Under the pieces are notes generated by a model. The model made no database searches, was not told the origin of the DNA, and saw only the letters and a program-made list of their open reading frames with translations. A stretch of DNA of 64,000 nt from Rhodococcus sp. (in: high G+C Gram-positive bacteria) (lineage in GTDB: Bacteria; Actinomycetota; Actinomycetes; Mycobacteriales; Mycobacteriaceae). The position numbers and the translations under genes are program-made. Of this stretch, positions 35,578 to 45,178 are shown in pieces. The first letter of the stretch is position 1; every line of letters starts with the position of its first letter. The DNA lies in the NCBI RefSeq assembly GCF_023264675.1, contig NZ_JAHFVG010000023.1, positions 1 through 64,000 on the forward strand. Reading direction: 5' to 3'.

Positions 35578-37376
35578 TGGTCAATCTCGTCAATCTCGAA
35601 AACGTCTCCAAGTCTTTCGGTGTCAAGCCGCTTCTCGACGGTGTGTCCCTCGGTGTGCAGGAGGGGCAGCGCATCGGCATGGTCGGCCTCAACGGCGGCG
35701 GTAAGACCACCACCCTCGAGGTGCTCGCCGGTATCGAGCCTCCCGATTCGGGTCGTGTGTCCCGCGTCGGCGGACTGCGCATGGCAGTGGTGACGCAGCG
35801 CGGTGTGCTGCCGCCGGGATCGACCGTCGGGCAGGTGGTTCTGGATCCACTCGGGATGGCCGAGCACGAGTGGGCCGGTGACTCCCGGGTTCGAAACATC
35901 CTCACGGGCATCGGGATTGCCGATCTCGGACCCATCGGAAGCTCGGGGCTCGACGCGCCCATCGACAACCTGTCCGGTGGCGAGCGACGCCGCGTCGCGC
36001 TGGCTGCTGCGCTGGTTCAGGACCTCGATCTCCTCGTGCTCGACGAGCCGACCAACCACCTCGATGTCGAAGGCGTGCAATGGCTTGCCGCGCATCTGGT
36101 GTCGCGTCGAAGCGCGCTCGTCGTCGTCACCCACGATCGCTGGTTCCTCGACACCGTCGCGAATCAGACGTGGGAAGTTGTCGGCGGCCGCGTCGAAACC
36201 TACGAGGGTGGCTACAACGACTGGGTCTTCGCCCGCGCCGAGCGCTCGCGCCAGGCGGATGCATCGGAGGAGCGTCGACGCAACCTCGCCCGCAAGGAGT
36301 TGGCATGGCTGCGCCGCGGTGCGCCCGCGCGAACGTCCAAGCCCAAGTACCGAATCGAGGCCGCCGAGGCCCTGATCGCCGACGTGCCTGCGCCGCGTGA
36401 CTCCGCGCAGCTTGCCTCGTTCGCTCAGCGCAGGCTCGGCAAGGTCGTCATCGAACTCGAAGATGCCCGCCTCGAAACTCCTGACGGCCGTGAGCTGGTC
36501 AAGGACTTCACCTGGCGGCTCGCGCCCGGTGAGCGCGTCGGTCTCGTCGGCGTCAACGGTTCGGGAAAGACCACGCTACTGCGCACCCTCGCCGGTGAGC
36601 TCGAGCCCGCCGCAGGAAAGCGAATTCAGGGTCAGACCGTGAAGATCGGTTGGCTCAAGCAGGAATTGGACGATCTGCCGAAGAAGCTCCGCGTGCTCGA
36701 CGCCGTCAAGGAAGTTGCCGAGCGAATCACGCTCGGCGACAAGGAAGTATCGGCGGGACAGCTCGCCGAGCGGCTCGGGTTCACGCCCGCGCGTCAGCGC
36801 ACCCCCGTCGGCGACCTCTCCGGTGGCGAGCGTCGACGTCTCCAGTTGACGCGCGTTCTGATGGCCGAGCCGAACGTGCTGTTGCTCGACGAGCCCACCA
36901 ACGATCTGGATATCGACACCCTCCAGCAGTTGGAAGATCTGCTCGACGGCTGGGCGGGCACGATGGTCGTGATCAGCCACGATCGATACTTGATCGAGCG
37001 CATCTGTGACTCGACCTGGGCGTTGTTCGGTGACGGCAAGCTCACCAATCTGCCCGGCGGCATCGAGGAGTACCTCCGTCGGCGTGCCGTGATCGCGGCC
37101 GAAGCGACTCCGGACGCCTTGACCACCGGTGGCCCGGTGCGGAAGACCGTCAGGGACGCGGGATCCGAGCGAGCGGCACGCAAGGAACTGAGCAAGCTGG
37201 AGAAGCTCGTAGTCCGCCTGTCGGATCGGGAGATCGCCCTGCACGCCGAATTGGCCCAGGCGGCAACCGATCCGAGCAAGCTGACCGAGCTCGACACCGA
37301 ACTCAAGAAGGTTCTCGCGGACAAGGACGTCGCCGAGGAGCGGTGGATGGAGCTCGCAGCGGAACTCGACGGATGA
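35577..37376 (+). CDS. ABC-F ATPase (Uup/EttA type)
   Basis: 599 residues, two ABC domains and no membrane part. Domain 1: Walker A GLNGGGKTT, signature LSGGERRRVAL, Walker B LVLDEPTNHLD. Domain 2: GVNGSGKTT, LSGGERRRLQL, LLDEPTNDLD. A charged linker sits between, and a C-terminal coiled coil is predicted (RAARKELSKLEKLVVRLSDR onward). ABC-F proteins act on ribosomes. The first Walker A has three glycines before Lys, which is unusual but keeps GKT. Confidence 0.93.
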   Translation: MVNLVNLENVSKSFGVKPLLDGVSLGVQEGQRIGMVGLNGGGKTTTLEVLAGIEPPDSGRVSRVGGLRMAVVTQRGVLPPGSTVGQVVLDPLGMAEHEWAGDSRVRNILTGIGIADLGPIGSSGLDAPIDNLSGGERRRVALAAALVQDLDLLVLDEPTNHLDVEGVQWLAAHLVSRRSALVVVTHDRWFLDTVANQTWEVVGGRVETYEGGYNDWVFARAERSRQADASEERRRNLARKELAWLRRGAPARTSKPKYRIEAAEALIADVPAPRDSAQLASFAQRRLGKVVIELEDARLETPDGRELVKDFTWRLAPGERVGLVGVNGSGKTTLLRTLAGELEPAAGKRIQGQTVKIGWLKQELDDLPKKLRVLDAVKEVAERITLGDKEVSAGQLAERLGFTPARQRTPVGDLSGGERRRLQLTRVLMAEPNVLLLDEPTNDLDIDTLQQLEDLLDGWAGTMVVISHDRYLIERICDSTWALFGDGKLTNLPGGIEEYLRRRAVIAAEATPDALTTGGPVRKTVRDAGSERAARKELSKLEKLVVRLSDREIALHAELAQAATDPSKLTELDTELKKVLADKDVAEERWMELAAELDG

Positions 37377-37846
37377 CCCCGCTCGCCCCGAACCTCGTGC
37401 CGATGGAGACGGGGCGTCTCGCACGGTGGTTGGCGGCAGGGCGCGAGCAGTACGTCGTCGATCGCATCGATGCCGGGGAGAGCCGCACCGAGGCCGAAGC
37501 CAATGCCGAGGCGTCCTACGAAAGTACGTTCCCCGGTGGTCGCCCGACGCCGTCGCAGCGGATCTTCGATGTCGTCGACCGCGGCGTCGTGGTGGGAGTC
37601 CTCTGGATCGCGCCGCGCAACGACGCCGAGCCGACGCACTGGTGGATCTGGGACATCGAGATCGACGACGAGTTTCGTGGGCGCGGTCTCGGCCGCGCCA
37701 CGATGCTCCTCGCCGAGGATCAGGCGAAGGTCGAAGGCGCCGTTACGTTGGGGCTCAATGTATTCGGCGGCAACAGCGTCGCTCGAGCGCTGTATGCCTC
37801 GATGGACTACCGCGAAACGGCTGTCCAGATGCGTAAAGTTCTGTGA
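37373..37846 (+). CDS. GNAT-family acetyltransferase
   Basis: 157 residues. Acetyl-CoA-binding motif IEIDDEFRGRGLGRATMLLAE and the C-terminal LGLNVFGGNSVARALYASMDY region. ATG 37373 overlaps the ABC-F stop (ATGA). Substrate unknown. Confidence 0.88.
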   Translation: MTPLAPNLVPMETGRLARWLAAGREQYVVDRIDAGESRTEAEANAEASYESTFPGGRPTPSQRIFDVVDRGVVVGVLWIAPRNDAEPTHWWIWDIEIDDEFRGRGLGRATMLLAEDQAKVEGAVTLGLNVFGGNSVARALYASMDYRETAVQMRKVL

Positions 37847-37886
37847 ACCGGCAACGGTGAAAGCCCAGGCACGCTAACTTTCGACG

Positions 37887-38339
37887 ATGGACTCCGTCAC
37901 CGAGATTCAGCGGCTGAAGTACCGGTATGCACGTGCACTCGACACGAAATCGTGGGCCGAGTTCGCCGACACCCTGATTCCGGAGGCCACGGCGACCTAC
38001 GGAGAGCATCTCGCGTTCGAGTCGAGGGACGCGCTCATCGAGTTCGTGCGGACGACGCTCGGTCCGACGGTCATCACCGAGCATCAGTGTGGGCATCCGG
38101 AGATCGAGGTCGACGGGAACACCGCGACCGGAATCTGGTACCTCTCGGACACAGTCATCATCCCCGAGCACAGCGTTATTCTGCGAGGCGCAGCGTTCTA
38201 TCGTGATCGATACGTACGGTGTAGTGATGGGACCTGGCGCATTGCACACACGGGGTACGAGCGAACCTACGAGTACGTCGTGTCCACCAACGATCTTGCG
38301 AGTTTCAATTTGACCGCGAACATGTGGTCCGCGCAATGA
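37887..38339 (+). CDS. SnoaL/NTF2-like protein
   Basis: 150 residues with the NTF2-like cone fold start EIQRLKYRYARALDTKSWAEFADTL, then HPEIEVDGNTATGIWYL and YRDRYVRCSDGTWRIAHTGYERTYE. Such proteins are ketosteroid-isomerase-like enzymes or ligand carriers. Its stop overlaps the start of the DUF4166 gene. Confidence 0.82.
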   Translation: MDSVTEIQRLKYRYARALDTKSWAEFADTLIPEATATYGEHLAFESRDALIEFVRTTLGPTVITEHQCGHPEIEVDGNTATGIWYLSDTVIIPEHSVILRGAAFYRDRYVRCSDGTWRIAHTGYERTYEYVVSTNDLASFNLTANMWSAQ

Positions 38340-39013
38340 GTTCGGTGGTCCAGGCGACATTGGGCGATGCGTTCGCGGGCTTGCACCCCAAGGTCCGCTG
38401 GCGCTTCGGGCTGTCCTCCGGCGACGGTGTGGCTCAGCTGGGCGTCGGGGTCATGGATGAGATGACCCACTCGGCGCTCGTTCCTCCGCCGGTGCTCTGG
38501 CTCGGCGGTAGGCGCGGTCTCTTTCCTGCAGGCAAGGCCGTGGATGTGCCGTTCACCATCGCCAACTACGCCTACGTCGATGCGATCGGCCGGGAAACTC
38601 TCGCGTTCGTACGCCGATTCGCATTCGTCGGGAAGCCGCAGGGCATGAACTCGGTCATGGTGACACCGGCACGGACGCCGAACCCCGATTTCGCGCTCGA
38701 CTATTTGGGGTACCGCTCGGACATGATCGTGCACACTCGGTGCAGCGTCGACGCCGACGGCGGTCTGGTGCTGGAGAGCGACGCGCCGCGGGTACTGGGC
38801 GTGAAGATTCCGCAGCTTGCATCGGCCCTGACCACGGCACGGGAGTGGTGGGACGAGGACGAAGAACGACATCGGATCCAGATCGACGTCACCAGCCCTG
38901 TGCTCGGCACATTGTTCCACTACCACGGGTGGTTCACCGCTGAAGAACATCCATGCGCCGTCGCCGACATCCCCGAATATGCAGTGCCGTCGAAACTGGT
39001 CGAACGCGAGTGA
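38336..39013 (+). CDS. DUF4166-like protein
   Basis: 225 residues. The start GLHPKVRWRFGLSSGDGVAQLGVGVMDEM and the beta-rich remainder resemble DUF4166 proteins. ATG 38336 overlaps the previous stop as ATGA, so it is coupled to the NTF2-like protein. Function unknown; joint action on a lipid-like substrate is speculation. Confidence 0.7.
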   Translation: MSSVVQATLGDAFAGLHPKVRWRFGLSSGDGVAQLGVGVMDEMTHSALVPPPVLWLGGRRGLFPAGKAVDVPFTIANYAYVDAIGRETLAFVRRFAFVGKPQGMNSVMVTPARTPNPDFALDYLGYRSDMIVHTRCSVDADGGLVLESDAPRVLGVKIPQLASALTTAREWWDEDEERHRIQIDVTSPVLGTLFHYHGWFTAEEHPCAVADIPEYAVPSKLVERE

Positions 39014-39099
39014 ATGAGCCTGCGGTGACGGCGTTCGCACAGTAGGTTGAGCACAATTCGGTCAGCTTCGTATCGGTCGGCTTCTGGGAAGGGGCGTAC

Positions 39100-40092
39100 G
39101 TGGGCGTCGTGAAATCGAGTGTGGCAGCGGGCGTCGGGCATCTGGTGCTCGATCGACCGGAGACACTGAACTCGTTGAACGGCGAAATGATTCGCCTCAT
39201 GGCGGACGCCCTCGAATCGTGGCGCGACGACGACGAAGTCCAGTTGGTGCTCGTCACCAGCGCGGTGAACGGAGCCTTCTGCGCGGGCGCCGACGTCAGA
39301 GTCGTGTACGAGTTCGTGCAGCAAGGCGACACCGACGCGGGACTGCGATTCTTCGCGGAAGAACACGCGTTGAACAAGCTCGTCGCCGAATATCCGAAGC
39401 CGTACGTATCGGTGCTCGACGCCGCGGCACTGGGCGGCGGTTTGGGGATTTCGGTCAACGGATCCGTGTGCATCGTGACAGAAAACGCTGTTCTCTCGGT
39501 GCCGGAGACCGCGATCGGTGTGGTCCCGGGCGTCGGATCCAGCTATTTTCTCTCGCGACTGCCCGGTTCGATCGGAAAGTTCATCGGACTGACCGGCGCG
39601 CGAGTGAGCGGGCCCGACGCGGTCTCGCTCGGCCTGGCGACGCACGGCATCGAAGCATCCGATGCGCAGGCACTGGTCGATGCGATCACCCGCGGCGAGT
39701 CTCTGGAGGCGGTATTGGACAAGTACACCCAACCCGTCCCCGAGTCGACCCTGAACACCACGGACATCGACGCAGCGTTCAGCGCGCCATCTGTCATCGA
39801 GATCGTGGATCGGCTCGACCGCGGTTCACCGTGGTCGCGTTTGGCGATGTCTCAGCTGCTGACGCTGTCGCCGATGAGCCTCGTTGCGACGGATGCGCTG
39901 ATCGAGCTGGGATCGGACAGCACCCTCGACGAGTGCTTTTCCCGAGAACTCCGACTCTGCGAGTGGATGATCGGGCAACCGGACTTCGCGGAGGGTGTGC
40001 GCGCACTGCTGATCGACAAGGACCGCACTCCGCAGTGGAACCCTCTGGTGCTGGAAATGGTCCAGCCAGAGGTGTTCCAGCACTTGCTCTAG
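39100..40092 (+). CDS. enoyl-CoA hydratase/isomerase family protein, hydroxyisobutyryl-CoA hydrolase type
   Basis: 330 residues. Crotonase fold: LVLDRPETLNSLNGEMIRLM, the oxyanion block GAFCAGADVR, ALGGGLGIS and PETAIGVVPGVGSSYFLSRLPG. Length and the C-terminal region match 3-hydroxyisobutyryl-CoA hydrolase of valine breakdown better than short hydratases. GTG start 39100. Confidence 0.88.
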   Translation: MGVVKSSVAAGVGHLVLDRPETLNSLNGEMIRLMADALESWRDDDEVQLVLVTSAVNGAFCAGADVRVVYEFVQQGDTDAGLRFFAEEHALNKLVAEYPKPYVSVLDAAALGGGLGISVNGSVCIVTENAVLSVPETAIGVVPGVGSSYFLSRLPGSIGKFIGLTGARVSGPDAVSLGLATHGIEASDAQALVDAITRGESLEAVLDKYTQPVPESTLNTTDIDAAFSAPSVIEIVDRLDRGSPWSRLAMSQLLTLSPMSLVATDALIELGSDSTLDECFSRELRLCEWMIGQPDFAEGVRALLIDKDRTPQWNPLVLEMVQPEVFQHLL

Positions 40093-40096
40093 AGGA

Positions 40097-40831
40097 TCAG
40101 CGGTAACCCTTGGCCGGGTTCAGCAGGTCGAGGACGATGGTCTGGCCGTTGGACCGGACGTGAACCTCGGGGTTCTGCAATCCACCTGAAACGAGGTACT
40201 CACCGAGGAGCTGAAGGAGCTCGTCGGGGCCGACGGAGGTGTCGGGTGTGCGGATGTCGCCGGTGCGGCTGCCCAGCTCGTTCTGCGTGAGGCGGCCGGC
40301 GATACGTACCGACGCGACGCCCATGGCGGTGCGGCGGTCCGGTGCTCCACTGCGGCCGGTGCCAGTGGCAGCAGCGCCGGTGGCGGACGCATGAGTGGAA
40401 CGGCCGTTTGTCGGCAAGCCGTGCTCGGAGATCTGATCGCTTGTAGTCACTTCAACCTCGTTCGAATCCTGGGATGGCTGCTCTGGCGTCGTGCTTTCGG
40501 GGTCATGCTTCGTTTCTGCCTTCGATGCACCCTGTTCGGATGCGGCAGAACGTGCCTCGGCCGTGTTCACGGACTCGGCAGTGACGGACTTGGATTCCTC
40601 TGCCGAAACAGCGGAATCCGGCTTCGAAACGTCGGGCTTCGAAATATCGGGCTTGGACGTTTCCGACTTCGCCACCTCTGACTTCGATGCGGCTGGCTTC
40701 GACACGTCCGACTTGGACACGTCGGACTTGGACACTCCGGGGGCCAGTTTCGGCGTCGGGGTGCTCAGACGATGAGCAGGGGCCTGGCCGATCTTGATGC
40801 CCGCCAGCGGATAGCTGGAGCCCTGTGTCAT
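40097..40831 (-). CDS. Ser/Lys-repeat protein of unknown function
   Basis: 244 residues. Residues 34-72 consist of eight five-residue repeats SK[SP][DEA]x. Residues 73-160 are low-complexity Ser/Glu/Thr/Ala. The last 85 residues look folded (AMGVASVRIAGRLTQNEL, DELLQLLGEYLVSGG, VHVRSNGQTIVLDLL). No signal peptide or membrane span. Its start region is a triplicated 17-bp unit that creates two short coupled upstream frames. Not assigned to a family. Confidence 0.68.
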   Translation of the reverse strand: MTQGSSYPLAGIKIGQAPAHRLSTPTPKLAPGVSKSDVSKSDVSKPAASKSEVAKSETSKPDISKPDVSKPDSAVSAEESKSVTAESVNTAEARSAASEQGASKAETKHDPESTTPEQPSQDSNEVEVTTSDQISEHGLPTNGRSTHASATGAAATGTGRSGAPDRRTAMGVASVRIAGRLTQNELGSRTGDIRTPDTSVGPDELLQLLGEYLVSGGLQNPEVHVRSNGQTIVLDLLNPAKGYR

Positions 40832-40876
40832 ATCGACCCCGTTGTCATAACGACCCCTGTGTCATAGCCAAACCCC
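40826..40876. repeat. three 17-bp tandem repeats creating chained start codons
   Basis: Units start at 40826, 40843 and 40860. On the minus strand each contains ATGACA after a GGGG-like motif. The two upstream ATGs (40865, 40848) open six-codon frames MTQGSL and MTTGSI, and each ends in TGA that overlaps the next ATG as ATGA. The last ATG (40831) starts the 244-residue protein. Confidence 0.85.
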
Positions 40877-40961
40877 ACGTCAGATGCAGTGAACTCGTCG
40901 GCTCCGAGCCAAAACCTACTCGAAGTCCGTTCGGACCACCGAAGAATAACACTTCGCCCGT

Positions 40962-41615
40962 TTACGCGGCTATTTTACGGTCGTCTTTCCTGTTCTGAAC
41001 ATGAGTCCAGACGACGAAACCCCAGATCACGAAGGCTGCGTACACGAGATAAAGAAAAGCGGACGGATAGAAGCCTGCTCGGAACAACAAGGGGACGCCC
41101 ACGATGTCGACACCGATCCAGATGAGCCAGAACTCGGTGATTCCGCGAGCCATCCCGAACGTCGCGAGCAGTGATCCGGTGAAGATCCACGCATCGGCCC
41201 ACTTGCCGTACGACCCGAGATAGCCGAACAGCTGCGCGAACGCCAGTGTCCCGACGAGCATCACCGCTGCCATCGCGATCCGCTCCCGGTGCGTGGCCCA
41301 TCGTGGCGCGACGGCGGCCGTGTGCCGACGGGACGTGCGCAGCCAGCGTGACCAGCCGTAGACGCTGACCGCGATGAACAGCAGTTGACGTCCGGCTTGC
41401 CCGTACAGATCGAGCGCCTGAGGGGTGTGGAAGACACCGCCGAGAAATACGGTGAACAGCAATGCATTGCCGACGATGCCCACCGGCCATGCCCAGACGA
41501 CTCGTCGCATTCCACCGATCGCCGACGCCAGGCCGAAACCGTTGCCGACGATTTCGCGCCACAGAACCGGGTGGCCGGCGATGGAGAGTTCGGCGTCGAG
41601 AAGGTGGACCAGCAC
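40962..41615 (-). CDS. pnuC: nicotinamide riboside/NMN transporter PnuC
   Basis: 217 residues, about seven membrane helices. PnuC signatures are LWREIVGNGFGLASA near the N-terminus, DLYGQAGRQLLFIAVSVYGW and FWLIWIGVDIVGVPLLF. It imports NAD precursors that cytoplasmic kinases trap. It starts with GTG six bases after prfC, so both are on one transcript. No NadR-type gene is seen. Confidence 0.93.
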   Translation of the reverse strand: MLVHLLDAELSIAGHPVLWREIVGNGFGLASAIGGMRRVVWAWPVGIVGNALLFTVFLGGVFHTPQALDLYGQAGRQLLFIAVSVYGWSRWLRTSRRHTAAVAPRWATHRERIAMAAVMLVGTLAFAQLFGYLGSYGKWADAWIFTGSLLATFGMARGITEFWLIWIGVDIVGVPLLFRAGFYPSAFLYLVYAAFVIWGFVVWTHVQNRKDDRKIAA

Positions 41616-41621
41616 GCCTGC

Positions 41622-43304
41622 CTACTCGCCTGCGGCGACGAGCGGTTCGAGCGTCAGATCGGGCATTTCCTTCTCGATGTACTGCAGGCGCCACTTGTCG
41701 CTCACCAAGGCGAGGAGGGCGCCATCCGTCCGAGTGAAGACCTCGACTCCACGCTGACGGCCCAGTTCGACCGCCGAATCGGCATCGGTGCGGCGTGCCA
41801 CCGAGTAACCGAGTGGCTCCAACCGGGCGTCGACGCCGAACTCGGTCTTCATCCGGGCGGTGACCACCTCGAACTGCATGGGACCGACAGCCGCGAGCAC
41901 CGGTGAGGCGTCGCCGCGAACGTCGTTGCGCAACACCTGAACAACGCCTTCGGAATCCAACTGCTCGACGGCGCGTCGGAACTTCTTGTACTTGTCGGCG
42001 CTGTCGACGCGCAACGCGGCGAAGTGCTCCGGTGCGAAGGACGGGATCGGCGGGTACTCGACCTTCTTGTCGCTGTAGAGAGTGTGGCCCGGTGCAAGCG
42101 CGGTCGCGTTGACGAGACCGACGACGTCGCCGGGGTAGGCGTTCTCCACGGTCGTACGTTCGCGTCCGAAGACGGTGAGTGCATATTTCGTCGTGAACGG
42201 CTTGCCGGTCTGCGCGTGCGTGACGACCATGCCGCGCTCGAACACCCCCGACACGACGCGCATGAAGGCCAACCGGTCGCGGTGCGCGGTGTCCATTCCG
42301 GCTTGAACCTTGAACACCACGGCGCTGAACGGATCGGTGATCTCGCGGACGCCGCCCTTGACGTCCTCGCGTGGGCCAGGGGCAGGCGCCAGGGCGACGA
42401 GGGTGTCCAGAATCTGGCGGACACCGAAGTTGAGCATGGCGGAGCCGAAGATGACCGGGGATGTCTGACCGGCGAGGAACAGCTCCTGGTCGTGTCCTTG
42501 CCCGCTGGAGACGAGCAGTTCGCTCTCCTCGAGCGCGGTCTCCCATTCGGAACCTTCGCGTGCGGCTGCGGCGTCGGCATCCATCAGTTCCTCGGGGGCG
42601 ATGGTCGCTCCGCCCGCAGTTCGAGTGAAGCGAATGTAGTTGCCCTCGCGGACGTCGAGCAGACCGCGGAAGTCGCCCGCGATTCCGACGGGCCAGTACA
42701 GCGGAGTCGGAGTCAGGCCGATGCGCTGCTCGATCTCGTCGAGCAGTTCCAGCGGCGACTGACCCGGGCGGTCCCACTTGTTGATGACGGTGATGACCGG
42801 GATGCCGAACTGGCGACACACCTGGAACAGCTTGAGGGTCTGCGGCTCCAGGCCCTTGGCCGCGTCGATGAGCATCACCGCAGCGTCGACCGCCGTCAGC
42901 ACGCGGTAGGTGTCCTCGGAGAAGTCGGCGTGCCCGGGGGTGTCGACGAGGTTGATGACGTTGATCTCGTCGGCGGTCGCGTCTACCTGGTAATTGAACT
43001 GCAGGGCGGTCGAACTCACCGAGATCCCGCGAGCCTTCTCCATCTCCATCCAGTCGGAGACCGTGGAGCGTCGGCCTGCCTTGCCGTGGATCGCGCCCGC
43101 CTCCGAGATGACACGGGCGTGCAAGGCGAGTGCCTCGGTCAGCGTGGACTTACCGGCGTCGGGGTGCGAGATGACGGCGAACGTACGTCGACGGGCCACC
43201 TCGGATGCAAGTTCCTTGTGCGCGTTCTTGGTCCCACCGGAAGGCACATCGGACAGAGCCGGGCTCGTGTCGATCGCAGCGTCTACCGAATCGGGCGTGC
43301 TCAA
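41622..43304 (-). CDS. prfC: peptide chain release factor 3
   Basis: About 560 residues. GTPase motifs: G1 SHPDAGKSTLTE, G3 DTPGHADFSEDTYR, G4 NKWDR. Domain 2/3 regions FKVQAGMDTAHRDRLAFMRV and LAAVGPMQFEVV are typical. RF3 recycles RF1/RF2 after termination. A TTG at 43304 after AGAGG is taken as start, giving a 35-residue extension before the GTPase core compared with E. coli. Confidence 0.94.
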   Translation of the reverse strand: MSTPDSVDAAIDTSPALSDVPSGGTKNAHKELASEVARRRTFAVISHPDAGKSTLTEALALHARVISEAGAIHGKAGRRSTVSDWMEMEKARGISVSSTALQFNYQVDATADEINVINLVDTPGHADFSEDTYRVLTAVDAAVMLIDAAKGLEPQTLKLFQVCRQFGIPVITVINKWDRPGQSPLELLDEIEQRIGLTPTPLYWPVGIAGDFRGLLDVREGNYIRFTRTAGGATIAPEELMDADAAAAREGSEWETALEESELLVSSGQGHDQELFLAGQTSPVIFGSAMLNFGVRQILDTLVALAPAPGPREDVKGGVREITDPFSAVVFKVQAGMDTAHRDRLAFMRVVSGVFERGMVVTHAQTGKPFTTKYALTVFGRERTTVENAYPGDVVGLVNATALAPGHTLYSDKKVEYPPIPSFAPEHFAALRVDSADKYKKFRRAVEQLDSEGVVQVLRNDVRGDASPVLAAVGPMQFEVVTARMKTEFGVDARLEPLGYSVARRTDADSAVELGRQRGVEVFTRTDGALLALVSDKWRLQYIEKEMPDLTLEPLVAAGE

Positions 43305-43437
43305 GGGAACCTCTTCTACGTAACAGGAGTGTTGTGGCCGGTACCAGGGTACTCGGACGTATTCCGCGGTAACGGTTACCGTCCGGCTGTGGATTGAATA
43401 GCGTGACGGGAGTGACTCGACTTCACAGGAGAAAGCC

Positions 43438-45072
43438 TTGAGCAAGTTCACCGAAGAAATGTTCGCCACGGCAAGCGAGAGCACCCGGGGATTGGTGACC
43501 GGCGAGCCCGACCAGCCGTTGCGTCAGTCGTGGGGCGAGATCCACCAGGTGGCTCGATCGATGGCGGGCGCCCTCGCCGAGGCCGGAATATCGCGTGGTG
43601 ACGCCATCGGAATCCTCGCCGGGCAGCCCGTCGACATCGCACCGGCATGTCAGGCGACGTGGATGCGCGGCGGCTCGGTCACCATGCTGCATCAGCCGAC
43701 TCCGCGTACCGACCTCGCGGTGTGGGGTACGGACACCGAGACCGTGGTGAAGATGATCGAGGCGAAAGCAGTGATTCTGGGTGCGCCCTTCGATATCGCT
43801 GCGCCGATCCTCGAAGAACGCGGCATCACCGTGCTGAAGATCGAGGACATGCGGGCGGGCAAGGACATCGATCCTGTTCCGACCGAGGAGTCCGATATCG
43901 CACTGCAGCAATTGACCTCGGGCTCGACGGGATCGCCGAAGGCCGTGCGGATCACCCACGAGAACTTCTACGTCAACGCATACGCGATGATCGATCGCAT
44001 CAAGTTCGATGTCGACTCCGATGTCATGGTCAGCTGGCTTCCGCTGTTCCACGACATGGGCATGGTCGGCTTCCTCACGGTGCCGATGCAGGTGGGCGCC
44101 GACGTCGTCAGCATCACCCCGCTCGACTTCCTGCGCTCACCGTTGCTCTGGGCCAAGCTGATTCACAAATACAAGGGAACGGTCACGGCCGCACCGAATT
44201 TCGCGTATTCACTGCTTGCCCGACGCCTGTCTCAAGCCGAGGACGATCTGGATCTCGACCTCAGCACGCTGCGCTACGCCTGGAACGGCGCCGAGCCCGT
44301 CGACCCCGACACGATGGCCACCCTCGCCGAGGCGGGGCGTCCGTACAAGCTCGACCCCCTTGCTTTGGCGCCGGTCTACGGAATGGCGGAAACGACTCTC
44401 GCAGTGTCCATTCCGGACCCGGGTCAGGGGCAGGTACTCGACATCGTCGACGCCGACCTGCTCGAGGCGATGGGCCGCGCTGTGCCCGCGACGAAGGGCA
44501 ACGTTCGCAAACTCGCGACCCTCGGCAAAATGGTGCCCAACCTCGAAGGTCGGGTCGTCGACAAGGAAGGCCAGGTGCTGACCGCGCGCGGCGTCGGGAT
44601 CATCGAGGTGCGAGGCAAAGCGGTCACGCCCGGTTACATCACCGTCGACGGACCGGTGCAGACCCAGGACGCCGACGGCTGGCTCGACACCGGCGACGTC
44701 GGCTACTTCACCGAGGAAGGCCTCGTCGTCGTCTGTGGCCGCATCAAAGACGTCATCATCATGGGCGGGCGCAACATCTACCCGACGGACATCGAACGCG
44801 CCGCCGGTTCGGTGCGCGGCGTGCGTCCGGGCAATGCCGTCGCGATCCGTCTCGACGCCGGTGACAAGCGGGAGAGCTTCGCCGTTGCCGTGGAGACCAA
44901 CGACTTTCAGGATCCGGAGGAGGTCAAACGCATCGAGCACGATGTAGTGCATGCGGTGCATTCCGAAGTCGGGGTACGGCCACGGACCGTCGCGGTGCTC
45001 GGGCCAGGATCGATCCCGAAGACGTCGTCGGGCAAGCTTCGTCGGGCGAATTCGGCGTCGTTGTTGGGATAG
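43438..45072 (+). CDS. FadD-type acyl-CoA/acyl-AMP ligase, Pks16 orthologue
   Basis: 544 residues, ANL superfamily: P-loop [36 protein letters not shown] and the catalytic Lys in [10 protein letters not shown]. The LFHDMGM block is of the fatty-acyl-AMP/long-chain ligase kind. In M. tuberculosis the equivalent gene (Rv1013, pks16) has the same place before pth. TTG start 43438 after AGGAG. It ends at a triple terminator. Confidence 0.92.
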   Translation: MSKFTEEMFATASESTRGLVTGEPDQPLRQSWGEIHQVARSMAGALAEAGISRGDAIGILAGQPVDIAPACQATWMRGGSVTMLHQPTPRTDLAVWGTDTETVVKMIEAKAVILGAPFDIAAPILEERGITVLKIEDMRAGKDIDPVPTEESDIALQQLTSGSTGSPKAVRITHENFYVNAYAMIDRIKFDVDSDVMVSWLPLFHDMGMVGFLTVPMQVGADVVSITPLDFLRSPLLWAKLIHKYKGTVTAAPNFAYSLLARRLSQAEDDLDLDLSTLRYAWNGAEPVDPDTMATLAEAGRPYKLDPLALAPVYGMAETTLAVSIPDPGQGQVLDIVDADLLEAMGRAVPATKGNVRKLATLGKMVPNLEGRVVDKEGQVLTARGVGIIEVRGKAVTPGYITVDGPVQTQDADGWLDTGDVGYFTEEGLVVVCGRIKDVIIMGGRNIYPTDIERAAGSVRGVRPGNAVAIRLDAGDKRESFAVAVETNDFQDPEEVKRIEHDVVHAVHSEVGVRPRTVAVLGPGSIPKTSSGKLRRANSASLLG

Positions 45073-45089
45073 TGCTGGGCGCCTGATTC

Positions 45090-45178
45090 CGGTGTTTCAG
45101 CCTTCCGGGGAACCCGGTTTTTCAGCCCCCCCCGGGGAACCCGGTTTTTCAACCCCCCCGGGGAACCCGGTTTTTCAA
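45090..45178 (+). terminator. three tandem intrinsic terminators in a 26-27-bp repeat
   Basis: CCGGG-GAA-CCCGG followed by TTTTT occurs at 45105-45122, 45132-45149 and 45158-45175; periods are 27 and 26 bp. A degenerate fourth unit precedes them. All U tracts serve the plus strand, downstream of the acyl ligase. The pth stop codon lies at the edge. Confidence 0.92.

Noticed and set aside
42024-43397. 457-codon plus-strand open frame
   Set aside because: It is exactly antisense to prfC; such frames are common in GC-rich genes and its sequence has no family features.
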